In this document: positions 16,841 to 23,388 of the stretch, one piece after another
Position numbering within the stretch: the stretch's first letter is position 1
How the letters are laid out: each line of letters begins with the position of its first letter
Source: Porphyromonas sp.
GTDB lineage: Bacteria; Bacteroidota; Bacteroidia; Bacteroidales; Paludibacteraceae
Direction of reading: 5' to 3'
Assembly: GCA_020726365.1 (NCBI GenBank)
Contig: DYSC01000011.1
Location: 1 to 32,370 of the forward strand
Length of the DNA stretch: 32,370 nucleotides
Notes under the pieces: generated by a model
What the model was told of the DNA's origin: nothing
Seen by the model: only the letters and a program-made list of their open reading frames with translations
The model's database searches: none
Made by a program: the position numbers and the translations under genes

Positions 16841-17836
16841 CTAACTATAAATCTTAATAAACTTCTCAAATGCTTGTTTTGCACTACCACTTTCGAGCGA
16901 TTCTGCTGCTTCGGCCTTGCATAGCTCCAATGGTTTGTAGCCGCTGCGTGTTTGAATAGCAAATGCAGTATTAATAATAACTGCATTGCGTTGTGCTTCG
17001 GTGGCTTTGTTGTCGAGCACATTCATAAATATTTGAGCAGCCTCGTCAACTGTATTTCCTCCCCAAAGTTCTTCTTGTTGAATTTTTTTGAAACCCAATT
17101 GCTCTGGTGTATATACAAATTCACCCATATTGTTCGAAACTTTGCAGGTATCTGTGAGCGAAACCTCATCGTAACCATCCAACGAATGAACAATGCTGTA
17201 TTGTACGCCCAAATTTTGATAAATGTAATTATAAAGGCGCATCATTTTGAGGTTATAAACGCCAAGACACTGATAGTTTGGTTGAGCGGGATTAATAAGC
17301 GGTCCTAAAACGTTGAAAAAAGTACGAACGCCAAGACCTTTTCGCACTGGTGCTACATTTTTCATAGCCGGATTGCAGAATGGAGCATGCAAATATGCAA
17401 AACCCGCATCTTCGAGCGAACGTTTAATTACATTTATATCGGTAGTAAACTTTGCACCAAAATACTCCAACACGTTGGACGAACCACTTACCGAAGTTGC
17501 ACCATAGTTTCCATGTTTCGCCACTTTGTAGCCCGCTCCGGCCACTGCAAAACAGCTACATGTGGAAATATTAAAGGTGTTTTTACCATCGCCACCCGTG
17601 CCCACAATATCGAGCGCATCGTACTCCGACAAGTCCATCGGAATTGCCAATTCGAGTAGCGCATTTCGAAAGCCAATCACCTCGTCGAGTTCAATACTAC
17701 GCATCAGATATACCGAAATAAATGCAGCTATTTGTGCATCGTTATATTTTCCGGCAGCTATGTTTGTCATCACTTCAGTAGCCTCCACGCGGCTTAGCGA
17801 CTGATGATTAAAAAGTTGATTAAGTATTTGTTTCAT
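16841..17836 (-). CDS. trpD: Anthranilate phosphoribosyltransferase
   Basis: A 331-residue enzyme joining anthranilate to PRPP. It shows the PRPP-binding GTGGDGKNTFNIST, the KHGNYGATSVSGSSNVLEYFG segment, and the anthranilate-site region HAPFCNPAMKNVAPVRKGLGVRTFFNVLGPLINPA. Length is normal and it is not fused to TrpG, which is encoded separately. It is cut off from trpG by the ATPase gene. One of two direct repeats (17873-17901) lies 37 bases before its ATG. Its transcription could come from the trp leader or from the ATPase promoter. Confidence 0.97.
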   Translation of the reverse strand: MKQILNQLFNHQSLSRVEATEVMTNIAAGKYNDAQIAAFISVYLMRSIELDEVIGFRNALLELAIPMDLSEYDALDIVGTGGDGKNTFNISTCSCFAVAGAGYKVAKHGNYGATSVSGSSNVLEYFGAKFTTDINVIKRSLEDAGFAYLHAPFCNPAMKNVAPVRKGLGVRTFFNVLGPLINPAQPNYQCLGVYNLKMMRLYNYIYQNLGVQYSIVHSLDGYDEVSLTDTCKVSNNMGEFVYTPEQLGFKKIQQEELWGGNTVDEAAQIFMNVLDNKATEAQRNAVIINTAFAIQTRSGYKPLELCKAEAAESLESGSAKQAFEKFIKIYS

Positions 17837-17872
17837 AAAACTATAAATATTATTATATCAGCAATATACAAA

Positions 17873-17901
17873 GCGAAAAATATCGCAACGAATATATTCA
17901 C
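17873..17901. repeat. 29-base direct repeat, trpD-side copy flanking the ATPase gene
   Basis: It matches the copy at 19030-19058 in 24 of 29 bases and contains the dyad gcgaaaaatatcgc and the shared block tcgcaacgaat. It starts six bases past the ATPase stop codon. With the other copy it frames the ATPase gene exactly. Confidence 0.7.
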
Positions 17902-17907
17902 AATCAT

Positions 17908-18999
17908 TTATATGTCAATTCTTTTACTAAATAACCATTCTTTGAAAAATGGGTCGTCGAACTCATATTGGCCCGATTTATAAACAATACCAGCTCTCGA
18001 AAGTCGTTTCAAACCACTAAAAACAGTACTGGTTGCTTTTATGTCATTTTTGGTTGCAAATTGCTCTTTCAGCGGATTTTGCGCATCTACCGACAAGCCG
18101 ATTAAAATCTTTTTATCCGTATTATTCATATTATTCCACAAGCGTTCAAAATCATTATCGTGCAATTGAATGGTTTCAATAATTGTTTCGTTTATAATGT
18201 TATCAAAATAAGCATTTCGTTCCAATTTCATCCACACGTGAAAAGCCAATTGCTGTGTATAGTAAGAATGACATTGCGAAAATGCCAATACCTGTTCCGA
18301 AATAAGTTCGTTTTGTTCGGTAACGCTGGCAAAACCGTCCATTAAAAAGTTTTTAAAATCAGGATATGGGATTTTTTTCAACGAAAATAAAACCCCAAAA
18401 TGATAGAATGGAGATTTCTTTTTCTCGAAAATATCTATCATCATCGATTCTACACTTCCCAAAAGCACATAGTTAATATTTTTATGTAACTGAATGGTTG
18501 CACGCAATTTTTTATCTAAGTTTTTATCCAGTTGCATCACTTCCTGAAATTCGTCAAGCACTACAATAATCTTACTATCAGCACCTAAACTTTCAATTAA
18601 ATTCAACACATCTTCCAACTGAACAAAGCTATCTACCGATGGTTGAAAACTAATCTCAACATGGTTTGATTGTGGGTCGATGGTTAAAGTCGGAACAATT
18701 CGAAAATTGCGAACCAAAAACTTTAATTTTTCGAATGGATATTTTTTAAAAACTTGTTTCAATAATTGAGATGCAAAATCGGCTACACCTGTCAACAATT
18801 GCAAATCGAGCCAAAGCACCGGACGCTGTGATGCTGTTACCACTTTATGTACCAAACTGGTTTTACCATAACGGCGAGGAGCAATCATTATCAAATGATT
18901 TTCACTTGCAATTAGTTGGGTTAAACTCGTATATTCGTATCTACGGTCGGTAAAAAAAACGTCGGATACTACCGTGCCAAATTTGAATGGATTGCTCAT
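17908..18999 (-). CDS. AAA+/STAND-like ATPase with C-terminal winged helix (archaeal-ATPase family)
   Basis: A 363-residue soluble ATPase. Walker A is PRRYGKTS (41-48), Walker B IIVVLDE (144-150), and a sensor-like YVLLGS lies at 177-182. The last ~65 residues (FSGLKRLSRAGIVYKSGQYEFDDPFFKEWL) look like a winged helix. This layout fits the ATPase domain family abundant in archaea and multiplied in many Bacteroidota genomes, whose role is unknown. It has no obvious link to tryptophan synthesis yet sits between trpG and trpD on the same strand. It has its own promoter and is framed by 29-base direct repeats, which suggests a later insertion. No transposase is present. Confidence 0.85.
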   Translation of the reverse strand: MSNPFKFGTVVSDVFFTDRRYEYTSLTQLIASENHLIMIAPRRYGKTSLVHKVVTASQRPVLWLDLQLLTGVADFASQLLKQVFKKYPFEKLKFLVRNFRIVPTLTIDPQSNHVEISFQPSVDSFVQLEDVLNLIESLGADSKIIVVLDEFQEVMQLDKNLDKKLRATIQLHKNINYVLLGSVESMMIDIFEKKKSPFYHFGVLFSLKKIPYPDFKNFLMDGFASVTEQNELISEQVLAFSQCHSYYTQQLAFHVWMKLERNAYFDNIINETIIETIQLHDNDFERLWNNMNNTDKKILIGLSVDAQNPLKEQFATKNDIKATSTVFSGLKRLSRAGIVYKSGQYEFDDPFFKEWLFSKRIDI

Positions 19000-19029
19000 A
19001 TTATTCTATATTTTAAACAATTACATATT

Positions 19030-19058
19030 GCGATAATTTTCGCAACGAATTTATTCGC
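19030..19058. repeat. 29-base direct repeat, promoter-side copy flanking the ATPase gene
   Basis: Partner of 17873-17901 (24/29 identical). It contains gcgataattttcgc and lies within the larger dyad ttgcga-N6-tcgcaa (19028-19045). It starts at the -7 box of the ATPase promoter and covers the expected transcription start, so it could be an operator as well as an insertion footprint. Confidence 0.7.
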
Positions 19059-19089
19059 AAATATACTATTTTGTTTTTCAATTTACAAA
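19058..19089 (-). promoter_or_regulatory. Bacteroidota-type promoter of the ATPase gene
   Basis: On the minus strand TTTG (19086-19089), a 20-base spacer, then TATATTTG (19058-19065), matching the TTTG/TAnnTTTG pattern. Transcription would start near 19050, about 50 bases before the ATPase ATG, inside the direct repeat. Confidence 0.65.
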
Positions 19090-19131
19090 TATTTAGTGCA
19101 ATTGTCATTAGAATATTGAAAACAAATTTGC

Positions 19132-19162
19132 TTATTGGCACATTAAATTATTGACACATTAA
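19132..19162. repeat. Tandem copy of a 16-base unit at the trpG stop
   Basis: Two near-identical units, ttattggcacattaaa and ttattgacacattaac, follow one another. The second includes the trpG stop codon. It resembles the CACATTA-type intergenic repeats seen in Bacteroidota genomes; no function is evident. Confidence 0.55.
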
Positions 19163-19797
19163 CTCTCCAACCAATTTTTCAACATTTGCTCTCCATTGGG
19201 TGTCAGCACCGATTCGGGATGAAACTGAACTCCACGAACGTCGTAGGTTTTGTGTGCCAAAGCCATAATCATACCTTCTTCGTCGACTGCTGTAATTGTT
19301 AAACACTCTGGCAAAGTTGATTTTTCGGCAGCCCACGAATGGTAGCGCCCCACTTCAATCTTTTTATCTAATCCATTGAAAAGCACATCTTCTTCCAACA
19401 CATCCACCATGGAACTTACACCGTGGTGTACTTCGGAAAGGTTTACTAATGTGCCGCCAAAAGCTTCGGCAATGGCTTGTTCGCCCAAGCAAACACCCAA
19501 AATAGGTTTTGTAGGTGCGAACGTACGTATCACATCCAACAAAATACCCGATTCGGAAGGAACTCCCGGTCCTGGCGAAAGGATAATTTTATCGAAACGA
19601 ACAATTTCTTCTAACGCTATTTGGTCGTTGCGATGTACTTCCACATCGGTGTATCCTAATTTTTTAACAGCATGTACCAAATTGTAGGTAAACGAGTCGT
19701 AATTATCAAAAACTAATATGGAGATGCCTGCCCCCCGACCCCCTAAAGGGGGAGTTGTGTTAGCATCGTTTTGTTTATTTTCTATTATATGTTTCAT
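19159..19797 (-). CDS. trpG: Anthranilate synthase component II (glutamine amidotransferase)
   Basis: A 212-residue class I amidotransferase that supplies ammonia to TrpE. The catalytic triad is Cys103 in GVCLGEQ, His193 and Glu195 in FHPES; the family start ILVFDNYDSFTYNLV and SPGPGVPSESG are clear. The first ~24 residues (MKHIIENKQNDAN, then TTPPLGGRGAG) lie outside the family, and TTPPLGGRGAG comes from one arm of an inverted repeat (19727-19753). The amidotransferase core begins two residues later. The ATG at 19795-19797 lies between the arms, 65 bases after the trpE stop. The ATPase gene follows rather than trpD. Confidence 0.97.
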   Translation of the reverse strand: MKHIIENKQNDANTTPPLGGRGAGISILVFDNYDSFTYNLVHAVKKLGYTDVEVHRNDQIALEEIVRFDKIILSPGPGVPSESGILLDVIRTFAPTKPILGVCLGEQAIAEAFGGTLVNLSEVHHGVSSMVDVLEEDVLFNGLDKKIEVGRYHSWAAEKSTLPECLTITAVDEEGMIMALAHKTYDVRGVQFHPESVLTPNGEQMLKNWLES

Positions 19798-19862
19798 ATC
19801 GGAAAATTTTAATATTCAGTACTAATTTCTCTTATTCCCCCTTTAGGGGGTTAGGGGGCAGG
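19727..19862. repeat. GC-rich inverted-repeat pair bracketing the trpG start (element 2)
   Basis: Arms at 19727-19753 and 19836-19862 are reverse complements in 25 of 27 bases, 82 bases apart, with the trpG ATG between them. The right arm abuts the trpE stop. The left arm encodes the TrpG tag PPLGGRGAG. Just beyond the left arm lies gttagcatcgttttgttta, also found at the same place in element 3, so the repeat unit is longer than its GC-rich arms. Confidence 0.85.
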
Positions 19863-21263
19863 TTATTTCCCCGCCATTTGTATTGCCCTTTTCAGCGCTG
19901 CTAGTTTGTTATTCACTTCTTGTAATTCACTTTCCTCGTCCGATTTAGCTACAACTCCTGCACCAGCCTGATAGTAAAGCGTATTGTTTTTGCTTACAAA
20001 CGAACGAATGGTTATTGCCTGATTCATACTTCCATCGAAACCGATGTATCCCAAGCAGCCACCATAGGGTCCACGGTCGTGTGGCTCGATGCTATCAATC
20101 AGCTGCATGGCTTTAATTTTAGGAGCTCCTGAAAGTGTGCCTGCCGGAAAAGTATCCGCAAAAAGCTTTATAATTTTCGTATCGGGTTTAAGTTTTCCAC
20201 TTACACTCGACACCAAATGGAGTACGTGTGAATAATACTGTACTTCGCGAAAAACATCTACTTCTACGTGGTCGGTATTGCGACTCAAATCGTTACGCGC
20301 CAAATCGACCAACATCACATGCTCAGCATTTTCTTTTTTGTCGGTACTTAGTTTTTCAGCCAATTCTGCATCTTTTTCGTCGTTGCCTGTGCGGCGGAAT
20401 GTTCCTGCAATAGGTTTGATAAATGCTTTTTGTTTTTTGGCATCTACGACCAAATGCGCTTCGGGCGACGAACCAAAAATACGGAAATCGCCAAAATTGA
20501 AATAAAACAAATAAGGCGAAGGATTTACAGATCGCAAGGTGCGGTACAGCATAAAATCGTCCCCTTTGTATTGTTGGTAAAAACGGCGCGAAAGAACAAT
20601 CTGGAAAACATTTCCTATGAAACATTCTTCTTTGCCACGAGTTACCATTTTTTTGTAATCATCATCGGAAATATCACATTTTTCTTCTCCCACAGCCGAA
20701 AACTCGTAAGTAGCAATATTGTTATTTTCCAAAATTTCTTCTATTTCGCTGATTTTCGAAGTTTCTCCCTCAAGCAAGTTTTCAATAATTGTCAATTCAT
20801 TGTTGAAATGATTCACAGCAATAATGTATTTAAACAACACATAATGCAAACCAGGCATACTTCCGGGAACCGTTTCGCGGGCTGCCAGTTTTACATCCTC
20901 GAAATATTGAACCGATTCGTACGAAGAGTAACCAAATAAACCATTAATGCCCACCGGATTATCATTTTGAATAATGTCTACCGATTTAAGAAAGGCGTCA
21001 AAACGCTCAGCAACCGTCAATTTATTAGTTACCGGAGTTTCAATTTTTGAGCCATCAGGATATTCCTCTTTGATTAGAAAGTGATTAACCGAAATTCCAC
21101 CAATCGGACAAAAACCAATATAGGAGAAACTATTTTCAACTCCATGATAATCAGAACTTTCCAGCAAAACAGAATTAGTATATAAATCCCGTATTTTGAG
21201 ATAAATTCCTACCGGCGTTTGCAAGTCGGCAAGCATGGTTAAACTATTAACTATTAATTTCAT
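19863..21263 (-). CDS. trpE: Anthranilate synthase component I
   Basis: About 466 residues; converts chorismate to anthranilate using ammonia from TrpG, the committed step. An LLES motif near residue 34, the Trp feedback-binding element known from other TrpE proteins, is intact, so the enzyme is probably inhibited by tryptophan. The chorismate-binding half shows GTFRRTGNDEKDAELAEKL, DLARNDLSR, GTLSGAPKIKAMQLI and GPYGGCLGYIGFDGSMNQAI. I start it at the ATG at 21261-21263, two bases after the trpB stop; a GTG two codons earlier overlaps that stop and is possible. Coupling to trpB is close either way. Confidence 0.97.
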   Translation of the reverse strand: MKLIVNSLTMLADLQTPVGIYLKIRDLYTNSVLLESSDYHGVENSFSYIGFCPIGGISVNHFLIKEEYPDGSKIETPVTNKLTVAERFDAFLKSVDIIQNDNPVGINGLFGYSSYESVQYFEDVKLAARETVPGSMPGLHYVLFKYIIAVNHFNNELTIIENLLEGETSKISEIEEILENNNIATYEFSAVGEEKCDISDDDYKKMVTRGKEECFIGNVFQIVLSRRFYQQYKGDDFMLYRTLRSVNPSPYLFYFNFGDFRIFGSSPEAHLVVDAKKQKAFIKPIAGTFRRTGNDEKDAELAEKLSTDKKENAEHVMLVDLARNDLSRNTDHVEVDVFREVQYYSHVLHLVSSVSGKLKPDTKIIKLFADTFPAGTLSGAPKIKAMQLIDSIEPHDRGPYGGCLGYIGFDGSMNQAITIRSFVSKNNTLYYQAGAGVVAKSDEESELQEVNNKLAALKRAIQMAGK

Positions 21264-21265
21264 AA

Positions 21266-22522
21266 TCACATATTAAAATGTTTTACATACGTATCCATAT
21301 CTTTATCTCCCCTTCCCGAAACATTAATAACCACAATATCATCGGGTTTGAAAGTCCCTATTTCTTTTTTCAAAAGTGCCATTGCGTGAGCCGATTCGAT
21401 AGCCGGAATAATTCCCTCCAATCGCGTTAATTCAAAAGCAGCCTCCAACGCTTCATCATCGTTTACAGGATAAACTTTTGTACGTCCAATTTTGGCGAAA
21501 TGGGCATGGGCAGGTCCAATGCCCGGATAATCCAATCCGGCAGAAATAGAATAGGGTTCTGTAATTTGACCATCTTCGTCCTGCATTAATAAAGTGCGGA
21601 ATCCATGAATAATTCCTACCGTTCCCACGCTGATGGTTGCAGCCGTTTCGCCAGTTTCAACGCCTAATCCACCAGCTTCAGCGGATATAATTTTTACACG
21701 TTCGTCGTTTAAAAAATGATAATAGGTTCCCATAGCATTACTACCACCACCCACACAAGCCATCAGGTAATCGGGATAACTACGACCTATCTGTTCTTGT
21801 AATTGCCTTTTAATCTCCTCACTGATAACTGATTGAAAAAAAGCAACCATTTCGGGATATGGGCGCGGACCTACTGTTGAGCCAATTATATAAAACGAAT
21901 CTGGGTTTGAACACCAATACCGAATGGCTTCGTTTGTTGCATCTTTCAATGTCCAGTTGCCACTTGTAACCGGTTCAACTGTAGCCCCCAACATACGCAT
22001 TTTTTGTACATTCAAAAATTGACGTTCCACATCTGTTTTTCCCATAAAAACAATACATTCGAGCCCCATCAGCGCACAAGCGGTTGCCGTAGCCACACCA
22101 TGTTGTCCGGCTCCTGTTTCGGCAATAATACGGGTTTTGCCCATGCGTTTTGCCAACAGAATTTGCCCCAGTGCATTATTGATTTTATGTGCGCCTGTAT
22201 GGTTCAAATCTTCACGTTTCAGATAAATTTTCGTGCCGTATTTTTCCGATAAACGGGTTGCAAAATACAGCGGCGAAGGTCTTCCCACATAGTTTTTAAG
22301 CAAATCGTAATATTCGGCTCTGAACGAAGCATCGTCTTTAATAGCGTAAAAAGCTTCTTTCAGTTTTTCAACCGTTCCGTGTAAAATTTCGGGAATATAT
22401 GCTCCGCCAAATTCACCGTAGAAACCCAAATCATTAGGCAATTCAAGCCCAGCCCCACCTAACCTCCCCGAAGGGGAGGAATTTAAGTTAGCATCGTTTT
22501 GTTTATTATTTTTAGTATCCAT
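21266..22522 (-). CDS. trpB: Tryptophan synthase beta subunit
   Basis: A 418-residue PLP enzyme condensing indole with serine. The PLP lysine is Lys113 in HTGAHKINN; KREDLNHTGAHK, AETGAGQHGVATA, GGGSNAMG (phosphate loop) and SAGLDYPGIGP are intact. It is the TrpB1 type that pairs with TrpA. Its N-terminus is about 26 residues longer than the enteric enzyme; MDTKNNKQNDANL and SSPSGRLGGAG derive from a repeat element, and the core starts near LGFYGEFGGAY. I reject a start further upstream (22639), which needs TTG and would read through the leader terminator. It is the first structural gene after the attenuator. Confidence 0.97.
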   Translation of the reverse strand: MDTKNNKQNDANLNSSPSGRLGGAGLELPNDLGFYGEFGGAYIPEILHGTVEKLKEAFYAIKDDASFRAEYYDLLKNYVGRPSPLYFATRLSEKYGTKIYLKREDLNHTGAHKINNALGQILLAKRMGKTRIIAETGAGQHGVATATACALMGLECIVFMGKTDVERQFLNVQKMRMLGATVEPVTSGNWTLKDATNEAIRYWCSNPDSFYIIGSTVGPRPYPEMVAFFQSVISEEIKRQLQEQIGRSYPDYLMACVGGGSNAMGTYYHFLNDERVKIISAEAGGLGVETGETAATISVGTVGIIHGFRTLLMQDEDGQITEPYSISAGLDYPGIGPAHAHFAKIGRTKVYPVNDDEALEAAFELTRLEGIIPAIESAHAMALLKKEIGTFKPDDIVVINVSGRGDKDMDTYVKHFNM

Positions 22523-22579
22523 ATTATTTTTCAATTTCTTATGTTTCTTAAGGTGCCCCTTCGGGGGATTTAGGGGGCT
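22451..22579. repeat. GC-rich inverted-repeat pair bracketing the trpB start (element 3)
   Basis: Arms at 22451-22480 and 22551-22579, 70 bases apart, are related inverted copies, less exact than elements 1 and 2 because the left arm is a variant (agccccacctaacc...). Both contain ccccttcgggg or its complement. The trpB ATG (22520-22522) lies between them, the left arm encodes SSPSGRLGGAG of TrpB, and the right arm touches the T-run of the leader terminator. gttagcatcgttttgttta next to the left arm is shared with element 2. Confidence 0.75.
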
Positions 22580-22617
22580 AAAAAAAAGGCTTATCGTGAA
22601 TTCCGACAAGCCTTTTT
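22580..22617 (-). terminator. Intrinsic terminator in the trp leader (attenuator)
   Basis: On the minus strand AAAAAGGCTTGTCG, a 7-base loop, and CGATAAGCCTTTTT form a 14-pair stem with one G-U pair, followed by eight T. It lies 48 bases after the leader-peptide stop and 57 bases before the trpB ATG, the place expected for an attenuation terminator. Confidence 0.85.
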
Positions 22618-22665
22618 GTAATATCTTTTTATTCGACAATATACATTGGTGTTACCTCTCACGGA

Positions 22666-22722
22666 TTAGCTAATCTGTAAGTGCCACCACCAAAATTTAG
22701 TTACTGTTAAAATTGAATTCAT
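22666..22722 (-). CDS. trp operon leader peptide (three consecutive Trp codons)
   Basis: An 18-codon frame, MNSILTVTKFWWWHLQIS, with ATG at 22720-22722, TGG-TGG-TGG at 22684-22692 and TAA at 22666-22668. It starts about 20 bases after the predicted transcription start and is followed by a strong terminator and trpB. Three adjacent Trp codons in a tiny ORF ahead of a trp operon are the hallmark of ribosome-mediated attenuation: when charged tRNA-Trp is scarce, the ribosome stalls there and termination is prevented. TTGGTG over the Trp codons can pair with CACCAA at about 22644-22649 as a possible pause hairpin. The antiterminator pairing is not clear to me. The peptide itself probably has no function. 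Confidence 0.85.
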   Translation of the reverse strand: MNSILTVTKFWWWHLQIS

Positions 22723-22746
22723 TTCTTTTTGTTTTGTTTCCGTGTG

Positions 22747-22777
22747 CAAAGATGATAAATTAATTTTATTTATGCAA
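22747..22777 (-). promoter_or_regulatory. trp operon promoter
   Basis: On the minus strand TTG (22775-22777), a 20-base spacer, and CATCTTTG (22747-22754), one base off the TAnnTTTG box. The predicted start near 22740 places the leader-peptide ATG about 20 bases downstream. It lies between the lptC stop and the trp leader. Confidence 0.6.
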
Positions 22778-22795
22778 GAAATCTATCAAAAAAAA

Positions 22796-23368
22796 TTAAT
22801 CTTCGACCGGAAAAATTCCTTTCGTGGACTTAAATAGATACTTCGTCATTTGTTCGTTCGACTCAAATCCGACAGCATAAATAATGCTTGTTTCCTGCGT
22901 AATTTTCACTATACTATCCGAATAAAGGCGCTGCTGCCCCTGATTCCAAAAGAGCTGTTGTGTTTCAAAAAGCTCTCCTTTAATATTCATCATCCGCACA
23001 TTTCCCTTCAATTCCCAAATTTTTTCGTATTCGTTGAAGCGGGCATATTTGCTGTGAATACTCGCATCTACTTTCAAATTTCCGTCGAATTTTTCGAAAT
23101 GAATACCTTCAGGAAACTCCCAATAAGGCTGTGCAGCACGGTCGTACATATTCCATTTTGATGTCGAAATACGATAACGCGTTACTCCCGAGTCGGAAAT
23201 AACGGTTGTAATGTCCGTAGCATGCAATCTCGGGATTTTTGTGCGGTCGGTAATGGCCGCTATTTTACCTGCTTCCACCTCTTTGGTACACGAACCATGC
23301 ATAAACAAAATAACAACCACCAAAAAGGCGATTGTTATTTTGAGAAATGAATATTTCGGCATTAACAT
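22796..23368 (-). CDS. lptC: LPS export ABC transporter periplasmic protein LptC
   Basis: A 190-residue envelope protein. A hydrophobic N-terminal segment (about 8-26) ends in HGSC, so it may be membrane-anchored or a lipoprotein. The LptC/OstA-type beta-jellyroll follows, with ATDITTVISDSGVTRYRI, WEFPEGIHFEKF, ASIHSKYARFNEYEKIWELKGNVRMMN and QLFWNQGQQRLYSDSIVKI, patterns typical of Bacteroidota LptC. It bridges the inner membrane LptBFG complex and LptA during LPS transport. An ATG two codons in (MPKYS) is an alternative start. It is the last gene of the hisG-coaX operon; I see no hairpin terminator before the trp promoter. Confidence 0.9.
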   Translation of the reverse strand: MLMPKYSFLKITIAFLVVVILFMHGSCTKEVEAGKIAAITDRTKIPRLHATDITTVISDSGVTRYRISTSKWNMYDRAAQPYWEFPEGIHFEKFDGNLKVDASIHSKYARFNEYEKIWELKGNVRMMNIKGELFETQQLFWNQGQQRLYSDSIVKITQETSIIYAVGFESNEQMTKYLFKSTKGIFPVED

Positions 23369-23388
23369 GCGTTTGTTGTATTGAAAAA

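Noticed and set aside
15694-22579. GC-rich repeats as a CRISPR array
   Set aside because: Copies are inverted, kilobases apart and inside coding sequence, with no regular spacing.
22523-22639. Upstream extension of trpB giving 39 more residues
   Set aside because: It needs a TTG start and would translate through the leader terminator and the outer repeat arm; the ATG at 22520-22522 is far more likely.
22664-22675. Palindrome gattagctaatc as a TrpR operator
   Set aside because: It lies downstream of the promoter within the leader ORF end and does not match the enteric operator; TrpR is not expected in Bacteroidota.
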